A DNA stretch of 64,000 bases from Fodinibacter luteus (GCF_039541575.1 NZ_BAABGM010000020.1:62001-126000), one strand, 5' to 3'. Shown: positions 24,854-33,696, numbered from the stretch's first letter. A program made the numbers and translations. The notes: generated by a model not told the origin, from the sequence alone.

Positions 24854-25585
24854 TCAGACTCCGATGATGCGGAACTCGTTACCGTCCGGATCGGCGAACT
24901 CGACGCCCCCTGCGACGTCGGCGAGGCGGGTCGCCCCGAGCGACGTCAGCCTCGCGATCTCGGTCTCGAGGTCAGCGGCGGCCAAGTCGAACCGTTGGCG
25001 GTTCCGCCCCTGTTTGCGAGCCACAGGCGGCCCGCCCCATGCCAGCTTGGTGCCGCCGACCGGCGACTGGATCGCGGTTTCCTGCCCTTGGTCCCACACC
25101 AGTGGCCATTCGAGAACCTGGTGCCAGAAGACCCCCACCGCTCGAGAACCGTCGCAGGCGACCTCGCCGAGTGGACCACAGCCGGCGAGGAAGCCGTAGC
25201 CAGCCTCGATCACGCAGAACTCGTTGTCGCCCGGATCGCTCAGCACGACGTGCCCCTCCTCGGGCAGCTGGCCGACATCGAGGTGGTACCCGCCGATGCT
25301 CAGAGCCTTCTCGACCATGGCCCGCTGCCCTTCGGGACCGGAGCTGGTGAGGTGCAGATGTAGCCGGTTGCGCCCGACCTTCTGGGTGGACGCCGCCACG
25401 AAGCGCAAACCGGCCTGCCTGTCGTCCCCCGGAAGCAGCACGCCTTCGTCCTCGTCCACCACCTCCCGTTCGAGCAGCTCAGCCCAGAACCGGGCCACCG
25501 CTGCCGGCCCCCGAGCGTCGAACGCAACGGCAACGAGACGTGTAGGCACCTTCTCCACGCTAGCCGCGACCCGGCGCGTGAGCAC
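24854..25585 (-). CDS. Two-domain VOC/glyoxalase-like protein
   Basis: The protein has 243 residues and two vicinal-oxygen-chelate modules in tandem. The first contains LVAVAFDARGPAAVARFWAE, NRLHLHLTSSGPEGQ and DPGDNEFCVIE. The second contains WHQVLEWPLVWDQGQETAIQ and VEFADPDGNEFRIIGV. The 'DP-x-GNEF-x-hI' endings are the classic last strand of Glyoxalase_6 proteins. The reaction is unknown; many relatives are resistance or binding proteins. GTG 25585 lies six bases after GGA; GTG at 25558 and 25549 are possible alternatives. Confidence 0.8.
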   Translation of the reverse strand: MLTRRVAASVEKVPTRLVAVAFDARGPAAVARFWAELLEREVVDEDEGVLLPGDDRQAGLRFVAASTQKVGRNRLHLHLTSSGPEGQRAMVEKALSIGGYHLDVGQLPEEGHVVLSDPGDNEFCVIEAGYGFLAGCGPLGEVACDGSRAVGVFWHQVLEWPLVWDQGQETAIQSPVGGTKLAWGGPPVARKQGRNRQRFDLAAADLETEIARLTSLGATRLADVAGGVEFADPDGNEFRIIGV

Positions 25586-25685
25586 CTGGTTTCCTGTGGC
25601 AGCGGACGGCTACCTGGCGCTTCCACACCGCGCGGCTGACTCGGTTCGCATCTGGCACGTCTACCGCCCGGCTGTCGTCATGGCC

Positions 25686-26486
25686 TCAGTCGCGGGTGGC
25701 GAGGTAGACCAGGAACGAGTCTTCGGCCGTTGCAGGCAGGTTGTTGTACTGCCCGCGAACCTCAACGCCGGTGAAGCCAGCCCGCTCGAGCATGAAGACC
25801 AGCTCGGCGCAGAAGTACAGGTTGCAGGTGAGCTGGTAGCTCTCCTGGGCGATAAGCGCACCCTCGCGCCACCGGTAGGCGCGGATCTGCCACGCCTCCT
25901 GCTGGCGCAGCGGGTCCAGGTCGAGCAGGCGTGACTCCAAGGCGTACTCGTCACCATCGGACGCGAGCCGGCGGGCGCCGGGAGGCCGGGACGGCTCCGG
26001 GAGACCATCCCGTCGCCCGGACGGCCACAGACCCCAGTGCGTCGCGTCGGAGTAGGGGACCTCGTTGTCCAGGACGAGGCGTCCGCCGGGCTCGAGGTGC
26101 TCGTACAAGCGGCGCAACGCCTGCTCATCTTGCTCCCTGCTCGACCCGAGCCCGAACCCACCACAGACGAAGATCGTCCGGTATCGCCGGCGCAGGTTGA
26201 GCTCGTGCATCGCCTGGCAGGTCACGGTCGGCGACGCACCCACGGCACTGGCCGCCTCCCGGCAGAGCTGCACCATGTCCGGTGAGGCGTCGCACCCGTC
26301 AACGTCCAGCCCGGCTGCGACGTAGGGCACGAGCAGGCGACCAGCGCCGCAGGCGACGTCGAGTGCTGGCTGCCCCGCCTGGACGAACTGCCGGAAGTAC
26401 TCGATCTCCGGTCCGGTGGTGCGGAACAGTGACCACCAACGGGCGACCAACCCGTGATGCCAGCTCTGCGCCTCGACGGGTGTCAC
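25686..26486 (-). CDS. Class I SAM-dependent methyltransferase
   Basis: The protein has 266 residues from GTG 26486. Motif I is ALDVACGAGRLLVPYVAAG, followed by VDGCDASPDMV (motif II acidic residue) and FVCGGFGLGSSREQDEQALR, then LEPGGRLVLDNEVPY (motif post-III). This is a complete Rossmann-fold methyltransferase_25/41-type domain with a beta-rich C-terminal insert (YALESRLLDLDPLRQQEAW). The substrate cannot be told from the sequence. It lies beside the VOC gene on the same strand but about 100 bases apart. Confidence 0.88.
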   Translation of the reverse strand: MTPVEAQSWHHGLVARWWSLFRTTGPEIEYFRQFVQAGQPALDVACGAGRLLVPYVAAGLDVDGCDASPDMVQLCREAASAVGASPTVTCQAMHELNLRRRYRTIFVCGGFGLGSSREQDEQALRRLYEHLEPGGRLVLDNEVPYSDATHWGLWPSGRRDGLPEPSRPPGARRLASDGDEYALESRLLDLDPLRQQEAWQIRAYRWREGALIAQESYQLTCNLYFCAELVFMLERAGFTGVEVRGQYNNLPATAEDSFLVYLATRD

Positions 26487-26690
26487 CGCTCGACTCTAGC
26501 CATCGGCAGGTCACCCTGCTTCGTCACAACGGGCTCTCACCGTGTGAGTCACTTGCCCGCGAGCAAGCGGCCCGTCGGTGCGGTAACCGGACCGGATGAG
26601 CGACGCCTACCGCCGCACGACGGGACGAGCCACCGTCTCATCGCCAGTGCCAATCGGGTGACTCGCCCAGGGACCCGTAATCCAACCCGC

Positions 26691-26855
26691 CTATCCCCAA
26701 ACGCCGCGGTACATGTTCTTCGGCGGGGCTTCATAGCCCGCCTTGTCCTCGCCACAGCGCGCGCACGTCTGGTAGTCGCCCTTCGGTCCTTCGACCTCAG
26801 GATTGTGTCGGGACTCCCAGCGATGACGGCGGATCAAGCAACGAATGTCACGCAT
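26691..26855 (-). CDS. Small zinc-ribbon-like protein
   Basis: The protein has 54 residues from ATG 26855, seven bases after GAGGAGG. It reads MRDIRCLIRRHRWESRHNPE and then DYQTCARCGEDKAGYE. A Cys near the N-terminus plus C-x2-C give a partial zinc site. The 'CARCG' with a preceding 'HRW' is common to tiny actinobacterial proteins of unknown role. The strong ribosome site supports the call. Confidence 0.65.
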   Translation of the reverse strand: MRDIRCLIRRHRWESRHNPEVEGPKGDYQTCARCGEDKAGYEAPPKNMYRGVWG

Positions 26856-27178
26856 GGCGCACCTCCTCAGCGACCCACGAGGCCATGATCCACCCGATGC
26901 GAAGATCCCGCTATGGCCCATGGGTACCAGGCAGACTGCGCCCTGTGGGGTGCAGTCGCTTGCCAGGTCCGGTGAGCGAAGCCAGCGACGGTCAGGTTGT
27001 GGGCGGGATGGAGCCCTCAGAGGACGCGCTCGACCGGGAGGCGTCGGGCACGGGTCTCCGCCAGCCTGACGGGCCTCTCGCCCGGGATGCGTCAAGTAGC
27101 CGCCTGCCGGAGCGATACCACGCACGTCGCGAGACGATCGCTCCTGAAGCGTGACTCACGTCCCCGAGCGGCACCAGG
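26856..27178. other. Gap with no supported gene
   Basis: Short frames on both strands, no start signals. Contains the promoter of the small zinc-ribbon protein on the minus strand and borders the LigA fragment. Confidence 0.45.
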
Positions 27179-27412
27179 GGTCGGGCTAACGGTCGTGGTG
27201 ACCGGTCGCTCGAGGGTTTCTCCCGCGACGAGACCAAGGAGGCGATCCTCGCGCGCGGGGGCAAGGCGTCCGGGTCGGTGTCCAGGAAGACCGACTACGT
27301 CGTCGTCGGCGCGAATGCCGGGTCGAAGGAGGACAAGGCCCGCGAGCTCGGCCTGCCCATCCTCGACGAGGCCGGCTTCCGGCGGCTACTCGAGACCGGT
27401 CGGGCCGACTGA
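27179..27412 (+). pseudogene. ligA: Fragment of NAD-dependent DNA ligase (BRCT domain only)
   Basis: LTVVVTG in one frame is followed, after a frame change near 27205, by SLEGFSRDETKEAILARGGK, then SVSRKTDYVVVGANAGSKED and LGLPILDEAGFRRLL, ending at TGA 27412. This is the C-terminal BRCT domain of bacterial LigA with its invariant 'TDYVVVG-x-x-GSK'. Nothing of the adenylation, OB or HhH domains precedes it, and there is no start codon with a ribosome site. It is a stranded 3' fragment, implying that the island recombined at some time with a chromosomal ligA region. Confidence 0.85.
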
Positions 27413-27437
27413 GGGGCGCAGTTGGCTTACACCTAGA

Positions 27438-28664
27438 TCAGTGGGCGCGAGTGGTTGGCCATCCACCCTTGACCCTCAGGCCGCCCTTCGAGATAAGGTC
27501 CACGACACTCTGAGGGGACAGGACACGTTCGTCTAAAGTCTGCGTGCCGGCGCCCAGCAGGGCGAAGAGCCGCCACGCCGGTACCTGCCCAGCGGCAGCA
27601 TCGGTAGCTCGCTGCGCCTGTGACGGCTGTAGGTGCACTGCGGCGAGTCGGCGGGTCATGTAGCCCTTGACCTCGACTTGGAGCTCATCGCCGTGCGCAT
27701 CAATGAACAGCAGGTCGAATCCGGCCAGCGGTACATGCTGGAACTCCCCGTGCTTCACATAGCCGTTCACGTCAGCCCATACTTCGGCTGCACGCTCGGC
27801 TTCGCGTTCACGGATGCGACGGACCCCGTTCCGCACGACGGCGTCGTAGCGCAGCTTGAAATTGAGGCGGTTCCCGGTGTCGCTGGCCCGGAGCCTTGCC
27901 GCAAGGCGGGCGGTGTCGGTTTCGGCCAGCGCCTCGGGCGGGATGCCGCATACCGAGATCAACTCGGGTACGTCATCCCACTCCACAAATGACAGGCCGA
28001 AGCCGATAGGGCCTTGCCGGCCAGGGAGCTGCTGACCGGCGCGAAGGCTCTGTACGCGAAGACGACCTTGGCGGCGGGCGATGGACCTGGGCACCGGATA
28101 GGTGAACTTCGTCAGGGGGATCAGGCAGGCGGCCCGTTCTCTACGACCAGTCTGCGCGTCCTCCCACGAGGCAGTCATCCCAATGGCGCAGACGCCGACG
28201 AGGTCACCGCCGTTCCCGGTCGGATTGGTGCGCTGACAGATGACAAGGTCGCCGGTGGCGACCTCTGAGATGGCAGGTCGCCCGCGGGGCGTATCAACGG
28301 TGGAGAGCCACCAGCCCTCACGAGGCGCGGCCTCGGGATGCTGCCACGGGAACTTACTGTCGTCGGCGATGTCCGGGACGTCGAAGTCGGGATCGGCGGG
28401 GTTGTATCGGGCGATCCACAGGCGCCGGTCAACTTCCACCACGGCCGGGTTCGCCGGTTGCGGAGCCTCGAATGGGATCGTGGGGGCGGGATAGGGGGCC
28501 GCCCCACCGCCGTACCAGCCGGCTTGACCAAAGGCGCCCTCAATGGCACTCATCGTCCCTTGCATACGGCTGGCCAGCAGGTGCAAGACCTCGTCGAACG
28601 TCCAACGGCCACCCTGACCCAAGATGTCGCCCAGCTCCCAGTCGAGATTGGCCGGGCTGCTCAC
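27438..28664 (-). CDS. Putative modification-dependent restriction nuclease (PUA/EVE-like plus DUF3883-like)
   Basis: The protein has 408 residues from GTG 28664. Residues about 80-190 (RLWIARYNPADPDFDV ... WWLSTVDTPRGRP ... VATGDLVICQRTNPTG) look like a PUA/EVE-type domain: a Trp-rich opening, then 'GD-hh-hhq'. Residues 300-380 (GFDLLFIDAHGDELQVEVKG, then LQPSQAQRATDAA and WRLFALLG) give D317 and E331-V-K333 of a DUF3883/Mrr-like PD-(D/E)XK nuclease. An EVE-type reader fused to a nuclease is the plan of type IV enzymes that cut modified phage DNA. The activity is inferred. It is a lone gene within the defence cargo. Confidence 0.65.
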   Translation of the reverse strand: MSSPANLDWELGDILGQGGRWTFDEVLHLLASRMQGTMSAIEGAFGQAGWYGGGAAPYPAPTIPFEAPQPANPAVVEVDRRLWIARYNPADPDFDVPDIADDSKFPWQHPEAAPREGWWLSTVDTPRGRPAISEVATGDLVICQRTNPTGNGGDLVGVCAIGMTASWEDAQTGRRERAACLIPLTKFTYPVPRSIARRQGRLRVQSLRAGQQLPGRQGPIGFGLSFVEWDDVPELISVCGIPPEALAETDTARLAARLRASDTGNRLNFKLRYDAVVRNGVRRIREREAERAAEVWADVNGYVKHGEFQHVPLAGFDLLFIDAHGDELQVEVKGYMTRRLAAVHLQPSQAQRATDAAAGQVPAWRLFALLGAGTQTLDERVLSPQSVVDLISKGGLRVKGGWPTTRAH

Positions 28665-28977
28665 GGAGGCACCGTCCTCGCCCTAGGCAGGTGCTTGCCC
28701 GTCCTTATCGAGGGTGAGCGCGTCGTCTCAGTCCCCATAGTGCGCCCCTTTCGCCCACAGCGGGAGCTCCGATGATCCAGACCGTGTCAACGTAGTCCGG
28801 CCGTGCGCAATGGCTCACAACGCCGCAAATGAACTTGGCACCTCAGCCGGGCCAGCGCACGTCTTGCTGTAATCAGCCTGCCGGCCACTACGGTGATGGC
28901 AGGCCCTCGCGACGACACGCCGGCAGGGAGGTCGTCGACGTCGCTGCACGCATTACTCGTTGGCTGGAGGAACGACC
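28665..28977. other. Divergent intergenic gap
   Basis: Lies between the nuclease gene (minus) and the SDR gene (plus), so it should hold both promoters. No other gene is supported. GGAGG at 28966-28970 is the ribosome site of the SDR gene. Confidence 0.5.
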
Positions 28978-29745
28978 GTGACCGTCCTGGAGTCCTTCTC
29001 ACTCAATGGCCGCACCGCCCTGGTAACCGGAGCCACGCGAGGCCTCGGGCGGGCGTTCGCCCGCGGGCTGGCGGAGGCGGGAGCCGATGTCGTCATCCAT
29101 GGGCGCGACGCGGCGGCGGCCGACGAGGTGCGCAGTGAGGTGGAGTCGCTGGGCCGCGCCGCCCACGTGGTGCTCGGCGACCTGACCAGCCGGTCGTCGG
29201 TCGACGAGATCGTGCGCGAGTCGCTCTCCCGGGCTGGGCAGGTCGACGTGCTCGTCAACAACGCCGGCGCGTGCGTGCACCGGCCGGCCCTCGAGGTGAG
29301 CGACGACGACTGGGACCACGTGATCGACACGAACCTCACGGCGCTGTGGCGGATGTCCCAAGCAGTCGGCGCGCATATGGTCGAGCGCCAGAGGGGCAGC
29401 ATCGTCAACATCGGGTCGATGTCGGCGTTCATCGTCAACAGGCCGCAGTGGCAGCCGGCGTACAACGCCTCGAAGGCAGCCGTGCACCACCTCACGAAGT
29501 CGTTGGCCGCGGAGTGGGCGCCGTCGGGTGTGCGGGTCAACGCCGTTGCGCCCGGGTACGTCAAGACGGACATGTCGCCGGTCGACGACCCACAGTTCCG
29601 CAGGTACTGGATCGAGGACGCACCGCAGCAGCGGTATGCGATGCCCGACGAGATCAGCCCCGCGGTGGTGTTCCTGGCGTCGGACGCTGCGAGCTTCGTG
29701 ACCGGGACTGTCCTAATCATTGACGGCGGCTACACCGCGTTCTGA
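28978..29745 (+). CDS. Short-chain dehydrogenase/reductase
   Basis: The protein has 255 residues from GTG 28978, seven bases after GGAGG. A classical SDR has every signature, and all are here: TGATRGLG (cofactor loop), VNNAG, a catalytic Ser in NIGSMSA, the YNASK pair, and NAVAPGYVKTDM. A GRD segment after the second strand (VVIHGRDAAA) favours NADP(H). The C-terminus FVTGTVLIIDGGYTAF is standard. It resembles gluconate 5-dehydrogenase or 3-oxoacyl-ACP-reductase-like enzymes; the substrate is unknown. Confidence 0.92.
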   Translation: MTVLESFSLNGRTALVTGATRGLGRAFARGLAEAGADVVIHGRDAAAADEVRSEVESLGRAAHVVLGDLTSRSSVDEIVRESLSRAGQVDVLVNNAGACVHRPALEVSDDDWDHVIDTNLTALWRMSQAVGAHMVERQRGSIVNIGSMSAFIVNRPQWQPAYNASKAAVHHLTKSLAAEWAPSGVRVNAVAPGYVKTDMSPVDDPQFRRYWIEDAPQQRYAMPDEISPAVVFLASDAASFVTGTVLIIDGGYTAF

Positions 29746-30255
29746 GTCGGCAGTTCGCGGACTCTCCCGTGTGACGTCGGGCGAGCACTCCAGGACCGCG
29801 ATGATGTGTGGACGCCCGACGGTAGTGCCCTGCAGGGATGAGCGCCCGCAGACGCCTGACGGGCGTCAGGCGATCGGCGCTCAGGCGATCGGCGCTCAGG
29901 CGACTGCTGTTGGGGTCACAGCCCGAGCCGGGAAGCGACGTTGTCTCGTAGGAGGTTCTCCCGGTGCTAGATGCCCTGGAGAGCCGGCAAAACCAACGCG
30001 GATCGATGTGCGTCTTCGCGCCGCCAGCCGGGCGCGGCGGTGTGGCCCCACCCGGACTCTGGAGTGTGCCCGCTTGGTATGCCGAACGTCTGCGTCAGCG
30101 TGCGCGCCCGGGATTGGCGGACCCGGGCCATCGGGCGGGGCTGGGTGCGACGTCTGCTGGACGCGTGGATGGGTCCGGTGGACGGAGGCGGCTTCGGGTG
30201 CTGCGGGGTGAGGCTGGACGTGCCCATCGACGACACACGCAGCACAGGAGAGATC
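29746..30255. other. Gap with tandem 15-mers
   Basis: No supported gene. CAGGCGATCGGCGCT is repeated at 29867-29881 and 29882-29896, with a third partial unit to 29903. A CCTGAC/GTCAGG inverted repeat sits just before it. The dispersed island motif occurs at 30009. Confidence 0.5.
30009..30026 (+). repeat. Dispersed island motif, copy 4
   Basis: TGCGTCT-TCG-CGCCGCCA, in the gap between the SDR gene and the monooxygenase-like gene. It matches the other copies in both 7-base blocks. Confidence 0.45.
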
Positions 30256-30558
30256 GTGTTCATTGCCATTGTTGACTTCTCGACGACCGCCACCGACCGC
30301 GTCCGCGCCCTCGGCCAGCTCGAGGGCGAGCGGGCGCAGGTCCGCTCGATGCGGGGCAACATCGCCTTCCGCGTCTACGCCTCGCGCGAGGACGACCGAA
30401 CCGTGACGGTGGTGCACGAGTGGGCCGACCCAGGCTCGTTCGCCGCCTACCTCGCGTCAGAGGCGTTCGCCCGGTCCAATGCGGTGCTGCGACCGATGGT
30501 CACGGACGGGCCGGTCAGTCGTCGCTTCCGCGCCGAACTGGTCGAGTCCGTCGCCTGA
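30256..30558 (+). CDS. Antibiotic-biosynthesis-monooxygenase (ABM) family protein
   Basis: The protein has 100 residues from GTG 30256, with AGGAG upstream. VFIAIVDFSTTATDRVRALG, MRGNIAFRVYASREDDRTVT and VHEWADPGSFAAYLAS are the three conserved parts of ABM dimeric alpha-beta barrel proteins ('F.v......W.d..a...h..S'). These can be cofactor-free oxygenases or aldehyde/quinol sensors. It is followed after about 40 bases by an AraC-type regulator on the same strand, so the two may be co-transcribed. Confidence 0.8.
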   Translation: MFIAIVDFSTTATDRVRALGQLEGERAQVRSMRGNIAFRVYASREDDRTVTVVHEWADPGSFAAYLASEAFARSNAVLRPMVTDGPVSRRFRAELVESVA

Positions 30559-30599
30559 CTGGATCGGCGTCCCTACGATCGGTGTGTGGGAGCCGACCC

Positions 30600-31352
30600 G
30601 TGACCCGCGAGGCGTTCGCGTTCACCAGGTCCTTCGCGCCGGCCGAGCCGACCGAGCTGGTCGTCGACCGGCACTACCTGTTGTACGCCTCGTCCGGGGC
30701 CCTGCGGCTGGAGGCGGAGGGCCAGCGGTGGCTGTTGCCCCCGGCCCGGGCGGCGCTGTTGCGCGCCGGTCGCCCGGTCCTGGTCGCGATACCGCACACG
30801 GCGACGACGGCTTCGGTGCTCTTTCACGTCGACTTCGTGCCACCACCGGTGCGCGACCTCGCGGTCTTCGACCTCGACCCCCTGGCCCGCGCGCTGGTCG
30901 CGGAGTGCGGCGGGTGGCCCGAGGCTGACGATCCGTTGCCTGCCTACCCCCGCGCCATGTTCACCGCCCTTGCCGCCGTGGCGTGGCGACTGGCCGAGCA
31001 TCCCAGCCCGGTCGTCGTGCCGGCAGGTCGGTCGGCTGAGGTGCGCACCGCACTGCGGCTCACCGAGGAACGCCTTGGTGACGAGGTCCGCTTCGAGGAC
31101 ATCGCGGGCGCGGTCGGGCTCGTGCCACGGTCGCTGGCACGCCGGTTCGACGCCGAGCTCGGGATGTCCTGGCGCGCCGTCCTGCGCCGGATGCGGGTGC
31201 TGCAAGCGATCGAGCATCTCGCGGCGGGTGACACCCCAGTCACGACCATCGCCCACGAGGTCGGCTACGGCTCACTGTCGGCGTTCAACGCCGCCTTCCG
31301 CGAGCTGACGGGCGCGACGCCATCGCACTACCGCACCACGTTCACCGGCTAA
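30600..31352 (+). CDS. AraC-family transcriptional regulator
   Basis: The protein has 250 residues from GTG 30600, eight bases after GGGAG. The N-terminal part (residues about 15-100) is a cupin-like sensing domain (HYLLYASSGALRLEAEGQRW). The C-terminal 100 residues hold two HTH motifs: VRFEDIAGAVGLVPRSLARR with the linker FDAELGMSWRAVLRRMR, then TPVTTIAHEVGYGSLSAFNA and FRELTGATPSHYR, the AraC signature. The ligand is unknown. The adjacent ABM gene is a likely target. Confidence 0.92.
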   Translation: MTREAFAFTRSFAPAEPTELVVDRHYLLYASSGALRLEAEGQRWLLPPARAALLRAGRPVLVAIPHTATTASVLFHVDFVPPPVRDLAVFDLDPLARALVAECGGWPEADDPLPAYPRAMFTALAAVAWRLAEHPSPVVVPAGRSAEVRTALRLTEERLGDEVRFEDIAGAVGLVPRSLARRFDAELGMSWRAVLRRMRVLQAIEHLAAGDTPVTTIAHEVGYGSLSAFNAAFRELTGATPSHYRTTFTG

Positions 31353-31942
31353 CCGCCGAAACGTGGCACCCCGACAGGATCAAGGCACATGCGTCCCTGC
31401 GGCGCCTGTTGGCGAGGTCCGCTCTGAGCCGTGGCGCCCCGCGGTTGGCGAGGATGCGGCCGCCGCTTGCCGACGTCATTCCCGCGCGTTGTCGCGGTGG
31501 GAGACGGCGCAGGTCCCGAGTGCCGCGGGAGTTCGGTGCTGCCTCCCTGCCGCCTGCGCTGCATTGCCGCCAAGCGACCTCGCCGGACGACGACCGTCGC
31601 TCAGGCCGCCCCAGTCGGCGAGGTCCCACAGCGGTGCGTCAGTGGTGACGGCATCGCGCGCACGGCGATGTCCGCCTACCTTCACTTCACCCTCCCTGCG
31701 CCGGGCACGCCCTCTGCGCCCTCAAATGACCCCAGCTCGTGCGCGCCCACCCCTACCCCCGAAACCCCACCACTCCCTGGGACTCATACCCCGACGGTGC
31801 ATGGCCGCATACTCGAGCCGGCGATGTCGTCCCCACCAAGAAGTCCGAGATCTCATGGCCCACACACCTCATGCACCTCAGGGTTCCGCTATATCGTTGT
31901 TACGACTAAAATGCGCACCGAATAGCCGGAAGGGACGTTGCG
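31353..31942. other. Gap with no supported gene; promoter of the zinc-ribbon gene at its end
   Basis: No good frame on either strand. A variant of the island motif (TGCGTCC-CTG-CGGCGCCT) is at 31390-31407. The stretch 31700-31930 is AT-richer than its surroundings and includes TATCGTTGTTACGACTAAAA near 31893, probably the promoter of the gene at 31943. GGAAGGGAC at 31927-31935 is that gene's ribosome site. Confidence 0.5.
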
Positions 31943-32398
31943 ATGAACGCCGAGTCCGCGGAGCCGTTGCAGCCCTCCGGGGCCTCCTCGACAACCGGGG
32001 TCCGGCCCTCGCCCAGGGTGCCAGGCCAGGTCGTCATGTGCGGTTGGTGCGGCGCGGAGGTGACCGTTCCGACCCGCGGCCGCGTCCCCAAGTGGTGCTC
32101 GAGCACCTGCCGGCACCGGGCGTGGGAGCAGGCCCGGGCTGCCGCATCCGGACGTGCGGCCGTCACCGTGGTGGACCGCGTGGTGGAGACGGTGCGCACC
32201 CAGACAGTGGTCCAGCATCACCGCACGACGGTGCCCGTCGCGGTCCACCCCGCGAGTGCGCGTGAGTGGGCGCGGCTGCTCGAGGAACTCGCCGCAAAGC
32301 TCGACTCGGGGCGGGTCTACGACCGGGACATGCCGGTGCTGATCCCGGCGGCCAACGCGCTGATCGACGCCCTTCAGCGACGGATCCAGCAGCGCTGA
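31943..32398 (+). CDS. Zinc-ribbon protein next to integrase
   Basis: The protein has 151 residues from ATG 31943, eight bases after GGAAGGGAC. Residues about 33-55 (CGWCGAEVTVPTRGRVPKWC then SSTCRHRAWEQ) form a treble-clef/zinc-ribbon site with C-x2-C and C-x3-C pairs. The C-terminal half is helical (AREWARLLEELAAKLDSGR). Such small proteins with 'CSxxCRHRAWE' are commonly seen next to tyrosine integrases in actinobacterial elements. It may regulate or modulate excision, which is inference from position. It is convergent with the integrase gene, with only 15 bases between. Confidence 0.7.
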   Translation: MNAESAEPLQPSGASSTTGVRPSPRVPGQVVMCGWCGAEVTVPTRGRVPKWCSSTCRHRAWEQARAAASGRAAVTVVDRVVETVRTQTVVQHHRTTVPVAVHPASAREWARLLEELAAKLDSGRVYDRDMPVLIPAANALIDALQRRIQQR

Positions 32399-32413
32399 CG
32401 AGCGCGCCAACTG

Positions 32414-33691
32414 TCAGCCGGGCAGCTGATGGCTCCCGGTCAGGTCCGCCGAGGCGCCGTCCCACAGGGCCGCTCCCATGCGCCGAGCCGCTTCGTGGCG
32501 CAGCTCGTCGACGGCGTGGACGTAGCGCTGGGCGGTGGCCATCTCGGTCCAGCCCATGATCGCCATCACGGTGCGGATGTCGACGCCCTGGAGGAGCAGG
32601 AGCGTGGCTGCGGTGTGCCGGGCGTCGTGCAGGCGCACCTCGCGCACGCCGGCGTCACGCAGGACCTGCTTCCAGTCGCGGTAGTCGGCATGCGGGTCGA
32701 TGAGAGCGCCCCAGTCGGTGGAGAAGACGAGGTCGTGGGTGTGGTCCCAGACGTTGGCCCGCTCGAGCTTGAGCCGCAGCTGGGCGGCCCGGTGGGCGCG
32801 CAGTTCGGCCACGAGCGGCGGCGGCAGCGCCACCGAGCGCCGTGACGAGCGGGTCTTCGGCTCGACCAGCACCAGTCCCCCGTCGCGTCGCTGAGGACAC
32901 TCCGCGCCACGGAGGTGGCCACACGCCGGCTCGGCCCGCCGTCGAGGGCTGCAGCCGTGGCTCCAGGTGCGTCGCTGCACGGCACGCCGTACCCGCAGCA
33001 CGCCGGCGTCGAGGTCGACGTCGTCCCACATCAACCCGAGCGCCTCGCCCTGGCGCAGCCCCAGGGACAGCGCGACCGACCAGCGTGCTCCATTCAGCCG
33101 TCCCCGCGCCGCCTTCAGGATGGCCCGGCACTCGTCCGCGGTCAGCGGTTCGATCTCGGTGCGCTCCACCCGCGGCGGCCGGGCCAGGGCGGCGGGGTTG
33201 GTCACCAGCCGCTGGCGCCTCACGGCCTCGTTGAGGCTGGAGCGCAGGACGCGGTGCACGCCGTGCACGACGTGGGTCGACCGGCCGTCGTCCATCAGCT
33301 GGCGGTAGAGCCGCTCGAGGGTCTCGGGGCGCAGCTCGGTCAGCCGCGCGGCTCCGAGGGTCGGGATGACGTGCACGCGCAGGTGGCTGGCGTACCCCGA
33401 GCGGGTCTTCCACCGCACCGAGAGCGGCAGGATCTCCTCGAGCCAGTGCTCCAGCCACTGCTCGAGCGTGATGGCGTCGAGCAGCCACGGCTGCTGCCCG
33501 CTGTCGCGGGCGTTCTCCAGCTCGCGCACGGCGGCGTCGAGCTCGCGCTTGGTCGCCCGGCTGAGGTGCCGGCGGTCGCGCTCCCCGTCCAGGCGGCGCC
33601 CGACGGTGACCCGGGCGTGCCACCGGCCGTCGGCGCCGCGGTACCTGGTCGAGGCGCTGTCAGCAGTGCTGGCGCGGGGCCTACCGCGCAT
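32414..33691 (-). CDS. int: Tyrosine recombinase/integrase
   Basis: The protein has 425 residues from ATG 33691. A short N-terminal arm-binding region (about 15-60) precedes the core-binding SAM-like domain (75-165) and the catalytic domain. Catalytic residues are R213 (GLRQGEALGL), H355 and R358 (RLHDARHTAA), and Y390 (QRYVHA). The late His position is W381 (MGWTEM), a tolerated change. A Cys/His-rich insert at 245-272 (HGCSPRRRAEPACGH, AECPQR) may bind zinc. The gene begins five bases after the excisionase-like gene and lies beside the tRNA-Arg target. It would catalyse integration and excision between the two att copies. Confidence 0.93.
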   Translation of the reverse strand: MRGRPRASTADSASTRYRGADGRWHARVTVGRRLDGERDRRHLSRATKRELDAAVRELENARDSGQQPWLLDAITLEQWLEHWLEEILPLSVRWKTRSGYASHLRVHVIPTLGAARLTELRPETLERLYRQLMDDGRSTHVVHGVHRVLRSSLNEAVRRQRLVTNPAALARPPRVERTEIEPLTADECRAILKAARGRLNGARWSVALSLGLRQGEALGLMWDDVDLDAGVLRVRRAVQRRTWSHGCSPRRRAEPACGHLRGAECPQRRDGGLVLVEPKTRSSRRSVALPPPLVAELRAHRAAQLRLKLERANVWDHTHDLVFSTDWGALIDPHADYRDWKQVLRDAGVREVRLHDARHTAATLLLLQGVDIRTVMAIMGWTEMATAQRYVHAVDELRHEAARRMGAALWDGASADLTGSHQLPG

Positions 33692-33696
33692 CGCGC

